DNA of 10,104 nt, from assembly GCA_900538465.1 (NCBI GenBank), contig UPXV01000058.1, positions 1 to 10,104 on the forward strand, read 5' to 3'. Numbering within the stretch: the first letter of the stretch is position 1; each line of letters opens with the position of its first letter. The DNA is from an uncultured Erysipelotrichaceae bacterium. GTDB taxonomy: Bacteria > Bacillota_I > Bacilli_A > Erysipelotrichales > Coprobacillaceae. The notes beneath the pieces are model-generated. The model saw nothing but the letters and a program-made list of their open reading frames with translations, made no database searches and had not been told where the DNA came from. A program made the position numbers and the translations under genes. This document shows positions 1 through 6,585 of the stretch, one piece after another.

Positions 1-359
1 TATATGATCGTTATAGAAAACCATTATTTATTGTTGAAAATGGTTTAGGAGCTAAGGATAAATTGGTTAATGGAACAGTAGATGACCAATATCGTATTGA
101 TTATTTTGATGCACATTTTAGGGAAATGTTAAATGCAATAGAAATAGATGGAGTAGATTTAATGGGATATACATCTTGGGGATGTATTGATATTGTGAGT
201 GAATCAACAAAACAGATGAGTAAACGTTATGGTTTCATTTATGTAGATTGTGATGATGAAGGAAATGGAACATATAAACGATACAAAAAGAAATCATTTG
301 ATTGGTATAAGCATGTGATTGAAACAAATGGAGCTTGCTTATTTGAAGGAGAAGAATAA
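1..359 (+). CDS. 6-phospho-beta-glucosidase, GH1 family (3' end only)
   Basis: This is the C-terminal part of a glycoside hydrolase family 1 enzyme; the frame is open from the first bases (codons in phase with base 3) and the start lies outside the window. The visible sequence begins YDRYRKPLFIVENGLGAKD, the GH1 signature. The Glu of IVENG (codon 36-38) is the family's catalytic nucleophile. Further on, WGCIDIVS followed by S-(x7)-K-R-Y-GFIYVD is the loop that binds the sugar 6-phosphate in phospho-beta-glucosidases (Ser, Lys and Tyr all present). This favours hydrolysis of PTS-imported phosphorylated beta-glucosides (cellobiose, arbutin or salicin type) in the cytoplasm over action on free glucosides. 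The exact aglycone cannot be read from this end. Its TAA stop overlaps the ATG of the next gene (TAATG). A TTG near base 63 is internal, not the start. Confidence 0.95.
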   Translation, partial: YDRYRKPLFIVENGLGAKDKLVNGTVDDQYRIDYFDAHFREMLNAIEIDGVDLMGYTSWGCIDIVSESTKQMSKRYGFIYVDCDDEGNGTYKRYKKKSFDWYKHVIETNGACLFEGEE

Positions 360-610
360 TGTTAGAATATAAATTTGATACACAATTATTAATTGAAGGT
401 CAAAACTTAAATGAAGATGAAATTAATGATTATATTACTGAGAATTTTCAAGGAGATTGTTTATTGGCCGTCGGAGATGATGAATTGATTAAGATTCACT
501 ATCATACCAATGAACCTTGGAAGGTTTTAGAATATGCTGCGGCACTTGGAGAAATCTATGATGTTGTGGTAGAAAACATGGAAAGACAAGCGAATGGATT
601 GAAAGGTTAG
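359..610 (+). CDS. Small stand-alone FakA/DAK-related domain protein
   Basis: An 83-residue protein resembling an isolated piece of FakA (YloV), the DhaL-type ATP-binding subunit of fatty acid kinase. The match is to the region after the kinase domain, whose hallmark is GDxLxxVGDDELxKVHxHTN followed by VLxYAxxxGE and ENMxxQ. Here one reads CLLAVGDDELIKIHYHTN, then KVLEYAAALGE and VVVENMERQA. No kinase domain or phosphate-binding motif is present, so a catalytic role alone is unlikely; regulatory or ligand binding is possible but unproven. The His-x-His pair of the family is kept, but the YCTE segment near the start of this region reads FDTQ, so the usual Cys is replaced by Asp. AAGGAG at 346-351 lies 7 nt before the ATG, and the start overlaps the upstream glucosidase stop by one base, indicating translational coupling. 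Databases may label such proteins 'kinase to dihydroxyacetone kinase', which overstates what is visible. Confidence 0.8.
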   Translation: MLEYKFDTQLLIEGQNLNEDEINDYITENFQGDCLLAVGDDELIKIHYHTNEPWKVLEYAAALGEIYDVVVENMERQANGLKG

Positions 611-621
611 GGGGATAAGTT

Positions 622-1548
622 GTGGATATTCGTGTAATTTTAATGCAGATGATACAATTGTTTTTGGTCATTGCTTTGGGATATTTCTTATTTAAAATCA
701 AATTATTAGATGTTGATTTAAACAAAAAATTAACAACATTATTACTATCAGTAACAACACCCGCGATGATTGTTTCATCTGTTTTGTCCACAACTGTGAC
801 ACAAGGACTTAATGATATTTTATTTGTATTTATAGTCGGCTTTGCAATTTATTTGATTATGCCAGTTTTAGGATATATCATTGTTAAAGTCGTGCGGGTT
901 CCTCTGCCACAACAAGGGTTATACATATTTATGACAGTTTTTTCTAATATTGGATTTATGGGATTTCCAGTTATGAAAGCAATATTTGGAAATGAAGCAG
1001 TCTTCTTTACAGCTATTTTTAATATGATATTCAATTTATTTGTTTTTACTGGTGGCGTTATGATTATGAATTATGGAACGGGGCAAAAAGTCAAATTGGA
1101 TCCTAAGAATTTACTATCACCTGGTGTTGTTGCCTCTTTAATAGCGTTATTGATTTATTTTACAAAAATCACATTACCAGATGTTCTCTCTTCAACCATA
1201 ACTATGATAGGAGATATCACAACGCCTATGGCTATGCTTTTGATTGGTTCTACTTTAGCCAATATTCCATTAAAAGAAGTCTTTAGTGAAATTCGTATAT
1301 ATCCTTATACAATTATTAAACAAATTATTGTTCCAGTGATTGCATATCCAATATTAAACATGTTTATTCATGATCCCCTTATTTTAGGAATTACTTTAAT
1401 TATGATATCAATGCCAGTTGCAAATAGTGCTGTTTTATTTGCTACTGAATATGATGGAGATGTTTCATTAGCTGCAAAGACTGTCTTTATGACAACGTTA
1501 TTATCAGTTGTTACAATTCCTCTTATTGTAGCATTGTTTCTTGCTTAG
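622..1548 (+). CDS. AEC (auxin efflux carrier) family permease
   Basis: A 308-residue integral membrane protein with about ten hydrophobic helices, the usual size and layout of bacterial auxin-efflux-carrier family transporters. These are two five-helix halves that carry organic acids such as malate, or other small anions. Family marks visible are SNIGFMGFPVMKAIFG in the first half, and MPVANSAVLFATEYDGD followed by AAKTVFMTTLLS near the C-terminus. The substrate cannot be inferred. The start is GTG at 622: AGGGGG at 609-614 sits 7 nt upstream and overlaps the preceding TAG stop. That spacing makes it a probable third gene of the glucosidase transcript, although nothing functional ties it to the glucosidase. 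The stop codon lies inside the first arm of the terminator at 1547-1566. Confidence 0.93.
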   Translation: MDIRVILMQMIQLFLVIALGYFLFKIKLLDVDLNKKLTTLLLSVTTPAMIVSSVLSTTVTQGLNDILFVFIVGFAIYLIMPVLGYIIVKVVRVPLPQQGLYIFMTVFSNIGFMGFPVMKAIFGNEAVFFTAIFNMIFNLFVFTGGVMIMNYGTGQKVKLDPKNLLSPGVVASLIALLIYFTKITLPDVLSSTITMIGDITTPMAMLLIGSTLANIPLKEVFSEIRIYPYTIIKQIIVPVIAYPILNMFIHDPLILGITLIMISMPVANSAVLFATEYDGDVSLAAKTVFMTTLLSVVTIPLIVALFLA

Positions 1549-1576
1549 CCAGTATTATAACTGGCTTTTTCTTTAT
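1547..1576 (+). terminator. Intrinsic terminator after the AEC permease
   Basis: Perfect 7-bp inverted repeat AGCCAGT (1547-1553) / ACTGGCT (1560-1566) with a 6-nt loop, followed by TTTTCTTTAT. The first arm overlaps the TAG stop of the permease. It separates the sugar/permease unit from the SUKH-LRR gene. Confidence 0.85.
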
Positions 1577-1608
1577 ATTTGTTTCATAATAGAAAAGAGG
1601 TGATCAAG

Positions 1609-3603
1609 TTGATTAAGAACATCAAGAATTTCATTGAACAACTTCAACAACAAGGGTTTGATATGTTATTTATGCAACCACTGACAGAACATGACATTCA
1701 AAAATATGAAGATAATTATCATATTCAAATTCCGTTAGAATACAAAGAATTTTTAAAACAAATTGGTAATGGTGGAGTGGGACCTTCTAGTGGAATCCAA
1801 TCATTAGAGAATGTTTTTCATTATTTTATAAATGAGGAGCCTATTGTCACACCTTCCATAACAAAAGAAGATTGGGCTAAAATGAATCAGAATGATTATG
1901 GCAAAGGATTATTGTTGTTGGTTGTTGATGAACATGTTTTACATGGATTATATTATCAAGGGGAATATAAAGGTCAGATGGTCAGTATTGATATGGATCA
2001 CTTGGAATGTATGCCGCGTTTTTATAGTTCTTTTACCAAGTGGTATACATGCTTTTTAAATGAGATGCGTCATGGATATGATACACAATACTTTGGAACG
2101 CAACTTTTGGGGAATGAAGAAGAAGTATTACAATATTTAGATGTGGATTTTGATTTGACAATTTATTCTTTATATAAGTTTAAACAGCTTTCTCAGCAAA
2201 CAAAAGAGAGATTGTATAATGATTGGCAACAGGTTGATATCATCAAACAATTGAACTTAACATCATTATTTTGTTATGAAGATGATTCAAATCAAAGTTT
2301 TTATCTTCATCAAACCTTTAAAAATATAAAAGAGACTCATCTATATGAATATTGGTTAGAGTTAATCATTAATTATCAAATAGATTATTTACAAGACTAT
2401 TATGATGAAATCAAAGTCTGTTTATCTTCTCATCAAATAAATATTATATGTCAAGCATTATCTATATTGGCTTATCATTTGGATGATTATATAAATGATA
2501 TTTTAAAATATCTTCATCATGATCAACAAACAGTCAGGGAATGTGTTAGAGATATTCTTAAACAAGATAAAAAGTATAGACACTATATTTATGAAAATAT
2601 TGAAAAACGTGATTTAAGAACAAGGTTAGAGATACCTAATGCACGTTTACGCTATTATATTAATGATGTTTTCTCTCGTGCTCCTTTAACTCCAGTTACA
2701 ATTGAAGATATGCAAAAAATCAAAGTTTTAGATTTTACAAAATATTGTCCATCAAATGCTTTTATGGGAATTGATTATAAGATTATAGATGATATAGAAG
2801 TTTTATCATACGCATCACATCTAACTTCTTTAAATGCAACAAAATACACAACAATTCATGATTTTACGCCATTAATGTATTGTTATGAATTAAAAAAATT
2901 AATGCTTTCACAAACGCATTTAAAAGATTTATCCTTTTTATCAAATCTGAAACAACTCAAAGTTTTAGATATAAGTGATAATCAAATAAGTGATATCAGC
3001 ATTTTATCAGAACTGAAACAATTAACAGAGTTACACATTTATAAAAATCAAATTCAAGATTTCCAACCACTAGAATCATTTAAAAATCTTCATATTTATG
3101 TTGATAAAAACCAATATTCTCAAATCAAGAATCTTAAAAATGCAACTCATTGGAAAATAGAAATTGTCAATAACGACAATTTAGGTTTCTTAGAATTTCT
3201 AAAACCAATTCTTGATATGCCTCATATAGACAATTGGTTAAAACAATCAGTTCAACAAAGAAATAGATATTTGTTAGAATACTTATCCTGGCAAAAAATG
3301 CCAATAGAAACAAAAATATCTGATGAGAAAGTTCCATTTTATTTTTATTTAAATGATTCAGAATTTATAAAAGAAAATCCACATTTAAAAGCAAGCGGTG
3401 ATCATTCTGTATTGGATGAATCTAGTTTTGTTATTGGAAAAATGGGGATTGATAAACCAGAGATTCTTTTTAAAGGGAAGACATCTAAAACATATTATCT
3501 TGTCCATGAATTAGAGGGTGGTAAAAGACAAATCTTAAGTTCGTTGGATTTGACGGATTTAATATTAAAGGAATATGAATTTTATTTAAGTTGTATATAT
3601 TAA
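1609..3603 (+). CDS. SUKH (SMI1/KNR4) domain protein with C-terminal leucine-rich repeats
   Basis: A 664-residue, apparently cytoplasmic protein with no signal peptide or membrane helix. Residues ~24-155 form a SUKH-1 (SMI1/KNR4) domain: IPLEYKEFLKQIGNGGVGP, a central GxLLLLVVDEHVLHGLYYQG strand block and the terminal PRFYSSFTKWYTCFL. Residues ~160-370 are helical and HEAT-like in look. Residues ~370-510 carry about five LRRs of the 22-residue bacterial type (LKQLKVLDISDNQISDISIL and similar). The remaining ~150 residues are not recognised. SUKH proteins are best known as immunity proteins of polymorphic toxin systems, and the broken toxin-like frame just downstream supports such a role by inference. 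The start is taken as TTG 1609 because GAGGTGA at 1597-1603 sits 5 nt upstream; a TTG at 1579 in the same frame has no RBS. No convincing promoter is seen in the short gap after the terminator. Confidence 0.85.
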   Translation: MIKNIKNFIEQLQQQGFDMLFMQPLTEHDIQKYEDNYHIQIPLEYKEFLKQIGNGGVGPSSGIQSLENVFHYFINEEPIVTPSITKEDWAKMNQNDYGKGLLLLVVDEHVLHGLYYQGEYKGQMVSIDMDHLECMPRFYSSFTKWYTCFLNEMRHGYDTQYFGTQLLGNEEEVLQYLDVDFDLTIYSLYKFKQLSQQTKERLYNDWQQVDIIKQLNLTSLFCYEDDSNQSFYLHQTFKNIKETHLYEYWLELIINYQIDYLQDYYDEIKVCLSSHQINIICQALSILAYHLDDYINDILKYLHHDQQTVRECVRDILKQDKKYRHYIYENIEKRDLRTRLEIPNARLRYYINDVFSRAPLTPVTIEDMQKIKVLDFTKYCPSNAFMGIDYKIIDDIEVLSYASHLTSLNATKYTTIHDFTPLMYCYELKKLMLSQTHLKDLSFLSNLKQLKVLDISDNQISDISILSELKQLTELHIYKNQIQDFQPLESFKNLHIYVDKNQYSQIKNLKNATHWKIEIVNNDNLGFLEFLKPILDMPHIDNWLKQSVQQRNRYLLEYLSWQKMPIETKISDEKVPFYFYLNDSEFIKENPHLKASGDHSVLDESSFVIGKMGIDKPEILFKGKTSKTYYLVHELEGGKRQILSSLDLTDLILKEYEFYLSCIY

Positions 3604-3604
3604 A

Positions 3605-4097
3605 GATGGAGGGGTCATACAAAAATTAATTACAATATCTGGCAAGAAACAAGCAGTTAAAGACTTGATCGGATATACTACAGGGCCGGGAACAAAAGCT
3701 AGAACATTACTCAAAAATGGATTCACAAAAATAGTAAACAAAAAACAATAGGTGAACTTTTTGAAAAGATATTTAAAGGTTTAGGTGTAGATCTAGTAAC
3801 TAATGTAATGAACTTAGCACTTGGTTTAATTTCACCATTTCGTTTGGTTTCAAATCTTATGGCAGAAGTTACTCACAAAGTAATAAAAAAGTATCAGCTA
3901 CTATTTTAAAACCTTTATGAGCACCATTTATTGGACCATTTGCATGGGTATTTAGTTTGATTTTAGATGTGGGAATAGATGTCATTGATTTCTTTGTTGA
4001 TTGAAAAGGTAAAATTTCTGATATGATAGAATGGATAATAAATAAGGCTTGACCACAAATTAAGGAATATAATCGAGTAATCGGGAGGTACTTCTAA
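3605..4097 (+). pseudogene. Broken reading frame, probable polymorphic-toxin C-terminal remnant
   Basis: No intact ORF spans this stretch, but a protein can be followed across it. Segment 1 (3605-3748) reads VIQKLITISGKKQAVKDLIG and later GPGTKARTLLKNGFTKIVNK, then hits TAG at 3749. Restoring one A in the A6 run at 3740-3745 continues as TIGELFEKIFKGLGVDLVTN and on to LISPFRLVSNLMAEVTHKVI. Restoring one A in the A6 run at 3885-3890 then gives KVSATILKPL-(TGA)-APFIGPFAWVFSLILDVGID, FFVD-(TGA)-KGKISDMIEWIINKA, (TGA)-PQIKEYNRVIGRYF and the TAA at 4095-4097. TGAs lie at 3918, 4002 and 4050. GGAGGGG at 3608-3614 looks like an RBS, but no ATG, GTG or TTG follows at usable distance. The hydrophobic, glycine-rich stretches suggest a membrane-acting module. 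The family is not recognised; the toxin role is inferred from the neighbouring SUKH gene and the stop/start overlap with the next gene. Confidence 0.6.
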
Positions 4098-4864
4098 TGG
4101 AAATTAAATTTGAAGATTTATATATGGAAATTATTAAAGAAAGAAACTTTTCTTATAAAAAAACATTTTTTACACGTGGATATATGTATAACTTTGTCGT
4201 TTGCAGTTACTCTTTTGGTCTAAGGGAAAGAACGATTGAGGATATTGAGAAGATTATATTTTTAGCTAATTGTTATGTTTTAGAAAAATATAATAGACCA
4301 ATGTTAAAATATAAAACATATGTATATGATAATAAAATTTATCTGAAATTCTTAAGTGATCTGTTAAGAGTTATGTCTTATTCTGACAGCAACAGCGCTC
4401 CCATGCCAACAGCAAGAGATGTTAAAGAAGGGGAAAAATATAATTATAAAAAAGTTATTGAACGATATTCAAAACTTGATGGAGATGAATTAAATAGACA
4501 AATCAATGAAATAATCAGTCAGAAAAGATTCGCTGGCAAATATATTGTTTATGGTAAAAATGAATCTAATATAATGAGATATTTTGCAAGAAACTCAGCA
4601 TGGATATATTCGCATTGGTCGTCTATATTAAAATGGATGCTAGGATGGCTGTCGGTTGGAATGATTTGTGCATGGATTGTTTATGGAGTTGCTAATTTTT
4701 TGACCCTTTTTGGTTTTTATATAGATGCTTTATATACTATTGGAAATGAGATTATACCATTAATGTTTTTCTCAGTTGTCACAATAGTACCTTGGTGCTT
4801 GATGACATTAAGAGCCATACAACCCACAAAATATGAAATAGAAAATGGTTATTTAAATGAGTAA
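4097..4864 (+). CDS. Two-TM membrane protein of unknown family, candidate immunity protein
   Basis: A 255-residue protein I do not recognise. Residues 1-165 are charged, Tyr/Lys-rich and look soluble (mixed helix and strand). Two hydrophobic segments follow at ~181-206 (LGWLSVGMICAWIVYGVANF) and ~219-238 (IIPLMFFSVVTIVPWCLMTL), then a short hydrophilic tail. There is no signal peptide, so the N-terminal domain is probably cytoplasmic. GGGAGG at 4083-4088 lies 8 nt before the ATG, and the ATG overlaps the TAA ending the remnant frame (TAATG). Such tight coupling to a toxin-like frame, plus membrane anchoring, fits an immunity protein against a membrane-acting toxin. This is inference from context only. 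The frame is intact and uses TGG for every Trp, unlike the upstream remnant, so it may still be under selection. Confidence 0.8.
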   Translation: MEIKFEDLYMEIIKERNFSYKKTFFTRGYMYNFVVCSYSFGLRERTIEDIEKIIFLANCYVLEKYNRPMLKYKTYVYDNKIYLKFLSDLLRVMSYSDSNSAPMPTARDVKEGEKYNYKKVIERYSKLDGDELNRQINEIISQKRFAGKYIVYGKNESNIMRYFARNSAWIYSHWSSILKWMLGWLSVGMICAWIVYGVANFLTLFGFYIDALYTIGNEIIPLMFFSVVTIVPWCLMTLRAIQPTKYEIENGYLNE

Positions 4865-4897
4865 CTTTCATTTATTTAATGCAGTTGGAGGGGAACA

Positions 4898-4984
4898 ATG
4901 AAATTAGATAAAATAAGAAGAAAAAAGATGGCACGGATTAATTTATACGTATTTGGATATCTAAGTTATGAATATTTTAAGTAA
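4898..4984 (+). CDS. Possible 28-residue basic peptide
   Basis: A short frame starting MKLDKIRRKKMARINLYVFG and ending SYEYFK, then TAA. It is preceded by GGAGGGG (4887-4893), 4 nt before the ATG, a stronger RBS than many full genes here have. The peptide is strongly basic at the N-terminus and aromatic at the C-terminus; no family is recognised. It lies 33 bp after the two-TM gene and before a terminator, so it would be the last gene of the toxin/immunity-like transcript. It may equally be the 5' stump of a gene lost during rearrangement, since a near copy of its last 19 bases recurs at 5057-5075. Confidence 0.4.
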   Translation: MKLDKIRRKKMARINLYVFGYLSYEYFK

Positions 4985-5004
4985 AAAATAAAGAAATGTA
5001 TTGA

Positions 5005-5038
5005 GAAAACAAGTTATGAGAAGTCGTAACTTGTTTTC
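5005..5038 (+). terminator. Long-stem intrinsic terminator
   Basis: Twelve perfect pairs, GAAAACAAGTTA (5005-5016) with TAACTTGTTTTC (5027-5038), extended by a U-G, a G-C and an A-U pair to a 15-bp stem with a GAAG tetraloop. The U-run is part of the 3' arm. It closes the block containing the two-TM gene and the small ORF, immediately before the next promoter. Confidence 0.75.
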
Positions 5039-5039
5039 A

Positions 5040-5069
5040 TTGACAATCCTTTTAAATTATGAATATAAT
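5040..5069 (+). promoter_or_regulatory. Sigma-70-type promoter for the FAD-dependent oxidoreductase
   Basis: A perfect TTGACA at 5040-5045 and a perfect TATAAT at 5064-5069, with an 18-bp spacer. It starts two bases after the preceding hairpin. The predicted start is near 5076, leaving a leader of about 40 nt with no obvious regulatory fold. Confidence 0.8.
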
Positions 5070-5114
5070 AAGTAAGGATAATTCATTTTATGCCCAGAAA
5101 TGAGGCGTTTTTTT

Positions 5115-6533
5115 ATGCAAAAAAGTTATGATGTGATTATTGTTGGAGCTGGACCAGCAGGAATTATGACAAGTTATGAATTGTATTTAAAAAATCCAGA
5201 TTTAAAAGTTCTTTTGGTTGATAAGGGACATGATGTGATGTATCGCCATTGTCCAATTAAAGACAAAAAGATTAAAAGCTGTCCACAAATTAAAGAACAT
5301 GAACCAGGATGTTTACCAGCATGTTCAATTACTTCAGGTTTTGGTGGAGCTGGTGCATATTCTGATGGAAAGTTTAACATTACCAGTGAGTTTGGTGGTT
5401 GGTTAACTGATTATTTAGATAACCAAGAAGTTGAAGAAGTCATTCAATATGTTGATGAATTGTATTTAAAACATGGAGCAACTCATGAAATTACAGATCC
5501 TACAACAGAGAAGATTAAAGATATTGAAAGACGAGGATATGCAGTTGGATTAAAGCTTCTTCGTGCTAAAGTGAGACACCTTGGAACAGAAGAAAATTTA
5601 AGAATTATGACAGAAATGTCTAATGAATTAAAAGAACATATTGATACGGCTTTTAAAACAGCTGTTAAAGATATTATTGTTGAAAATAACCGTGTTCAAG
5701 GAATTGTTTTGGAAAATGGTGAAGAAATTAAAGCATCTTATGTTGTTTTAGCACCAGGTAGAGATGGTTCAACTTGGTTAACAAAAGTTTTAAAGAATCA
5801 AGGATTGGATTTATATAATAATCAAGTTGATATTGGTGTACGTGTAGAAACAAACAATATTGTTATGGATGAAATTAATAAGAATTTATATGAAGGTAAA
5901 TTTGTATATAATGCATCTGTAGGAACAAAAGTACGTACATTCTGTTCAAATCCAAGTGGACATGTTGTTGTGGAAAATCATTCAGGAACAATGTTAGCAA
6001 ATGGACATGCTTATCATGATCCAAAATTAGGAAGTCCTAATACAAACTTTGCATTACTTGTTTCACATGTTTTTAGTGAACCATTTAATGAACCAAATGA
6101 ATTTGCTCATGAAGTGGCAAGACTAGCCAATATGTTGTCACATGGAAGTATTATTGTACAAAGATATGGTGACATCAAAAGAGGAAGACGTACAACTGAA
6201 AAACGTTTAAAAGAAGGTTATACAATTCCAACATTACCTGAAGCTGTACCAGGAGATTTAGGATTGGTTCTTCCTTACAATACAATGAAATCAATTATTG
6301 AAATGATTGAAGCACTTGATCATGTCACTCCAGGGATTGCCAATGAACATACTTTACTTTATGGTGTAGAAGCAAAATTCTATTCAGCAAGACCAAAAGT
6401 GAGAGAAGGTTTTGAAAGTGAAATTGATGGATTGTATGTTGGCGGAGATGGTGCTGGATTAACGAGAGGACTTGCTCAAGCAGGGGCTAATGGTATCTTA
6501 ATCGCAAGAAATATTATTAAAAGAATAAAATAA
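5115..6533 (+). CDS. NAD(P)/FAD-dependent oxidoreductase (COG2509-like)
   Basis: A 472-residue soluble flavoprotein of the uncharacterised FAD-dependent dehydrogenase group COG2509. The N-terminal Rossmann motif is VIIVGAGPAG (GxGxxG at residues 11-16) with an acidic residue (D36) at the end of strand 2 for the adenosine ribose. A conserved cluster follows: four cysteines (C46, C56, C66, C70), then GFGGAGAYSDGKFN. The C-terminal FAD segment reads DGLYVGGDGAGLTRGLAQAG. The substrate is unknown; the cysteines could be redox-active or bind metal, which is inference. ATG 5115 is preferred because GAGG at 5102-5105 lies 9 nt upstream; the in-frame ATG at 5100 has no RBS at usable distance and would add only five residues (MRRFF). 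The gene stands alone between its own promoter and a terminator. Confidence 0.92.
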   Translation: MQKSYDVIIVGAGPAGIMTSYELYLKNPDLKVLLVDKGHDVMYRHCPIKDKKIKSCPQIKEHEPGCLPACSITSGFGGAGAYSDGKFNITSEFGGWLTDYLDNQEVEEVIQYVDELYLKHGATHEITDPTTEKIKDIERRGYAVGLKLLRAKVRHLGTEENLRIMTEMSNELKEHIDTAFKTAVKDIIVENNRVQGIVLENGEEIKASYVVLAPGRDGSTWLTKVLKNQGLDLYNNQVDIGVRVETNNIVMDEINKNLYEGKFVYNASVGTKVRTFCSNPSGHVVVENHSGTMLANGHAYHDPKLGSPNTNFALLVSHVFSEPFNEPNEFAHEVARLANMLSHGSIIVQRYGDIKRGRRTTEKRLKEGYTIPTLPEAVPGDLGLVLPYNTMKSIIEMIEALDHVTPGIANEHTLLYGVEAKFYSARPKVREGFESEIDGLYVGGDGAGLTRGLAQAGANGILIARNIIKRIK

Positions 6534-6540
6534 ATTACAT

Positions 6541-6583
6541 AAAAACCAAGATATATCTTTTAAGTAGACATATCTTGGTTTTT
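6541..6583. terminator. Bidirectional intrinsic terminator between converging genes
   Basis: A 14-bp perfect stem, AAAAACCAAGATAT (6541-6554) with ATATCTTGGTTTTT (6570-6583), and a 15-nt loop. T-runs are present at the 3' end on both strands. It lies between the stop of the FAD gene and the stop of the minus-strand membrane protein gene, so it can serve both. Confidence 0.88.
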
Positions 6584-6585
6584 TT

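Larger units (their letters stand above)
4966..5075. repeat. Imperfect direct repeat pair, 19 bp
   Basis: TTATGAATATTTTAAGTAA (4966-4984) and TTATGAATATAATAAGTAA (5057-5075) match at 17 of 19 positions. The first copy ends the small ORF; the second supplies the -10 box upstream of the FAD-dependent oxidoreductase. The 72 bases between them hold the terminator and the -35 box. This may be a scar of a small duplication, though chance is possible in AT-rich sequence. Confidence 0.45.

Noticed and set aside
489..791. 100-codon minus-strand frame across the FakA-like gene and the start of the permease gene
   Set aside because: It lies opposite two recognised coding frames, has no ribosome binding site and shows no domain; a shadow frame.
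3918..4052. UGA read as tryptophan throughout this genome (genetic code 4)
   Set aside because: folD (9338-9340) and the CDF gene (7488-7490, minus) both end in TGA at the expected C-terminus, and intact genes here use TGG for Trp. The TGAs are better explained by decay of the remnant frame.
5174..5380. 68-codon minus-strand frame inside the FAD oxidoreductase gene
   Set aside because: It is the complement of the conserved FAD and cysteine motifs; no independent coding signal.
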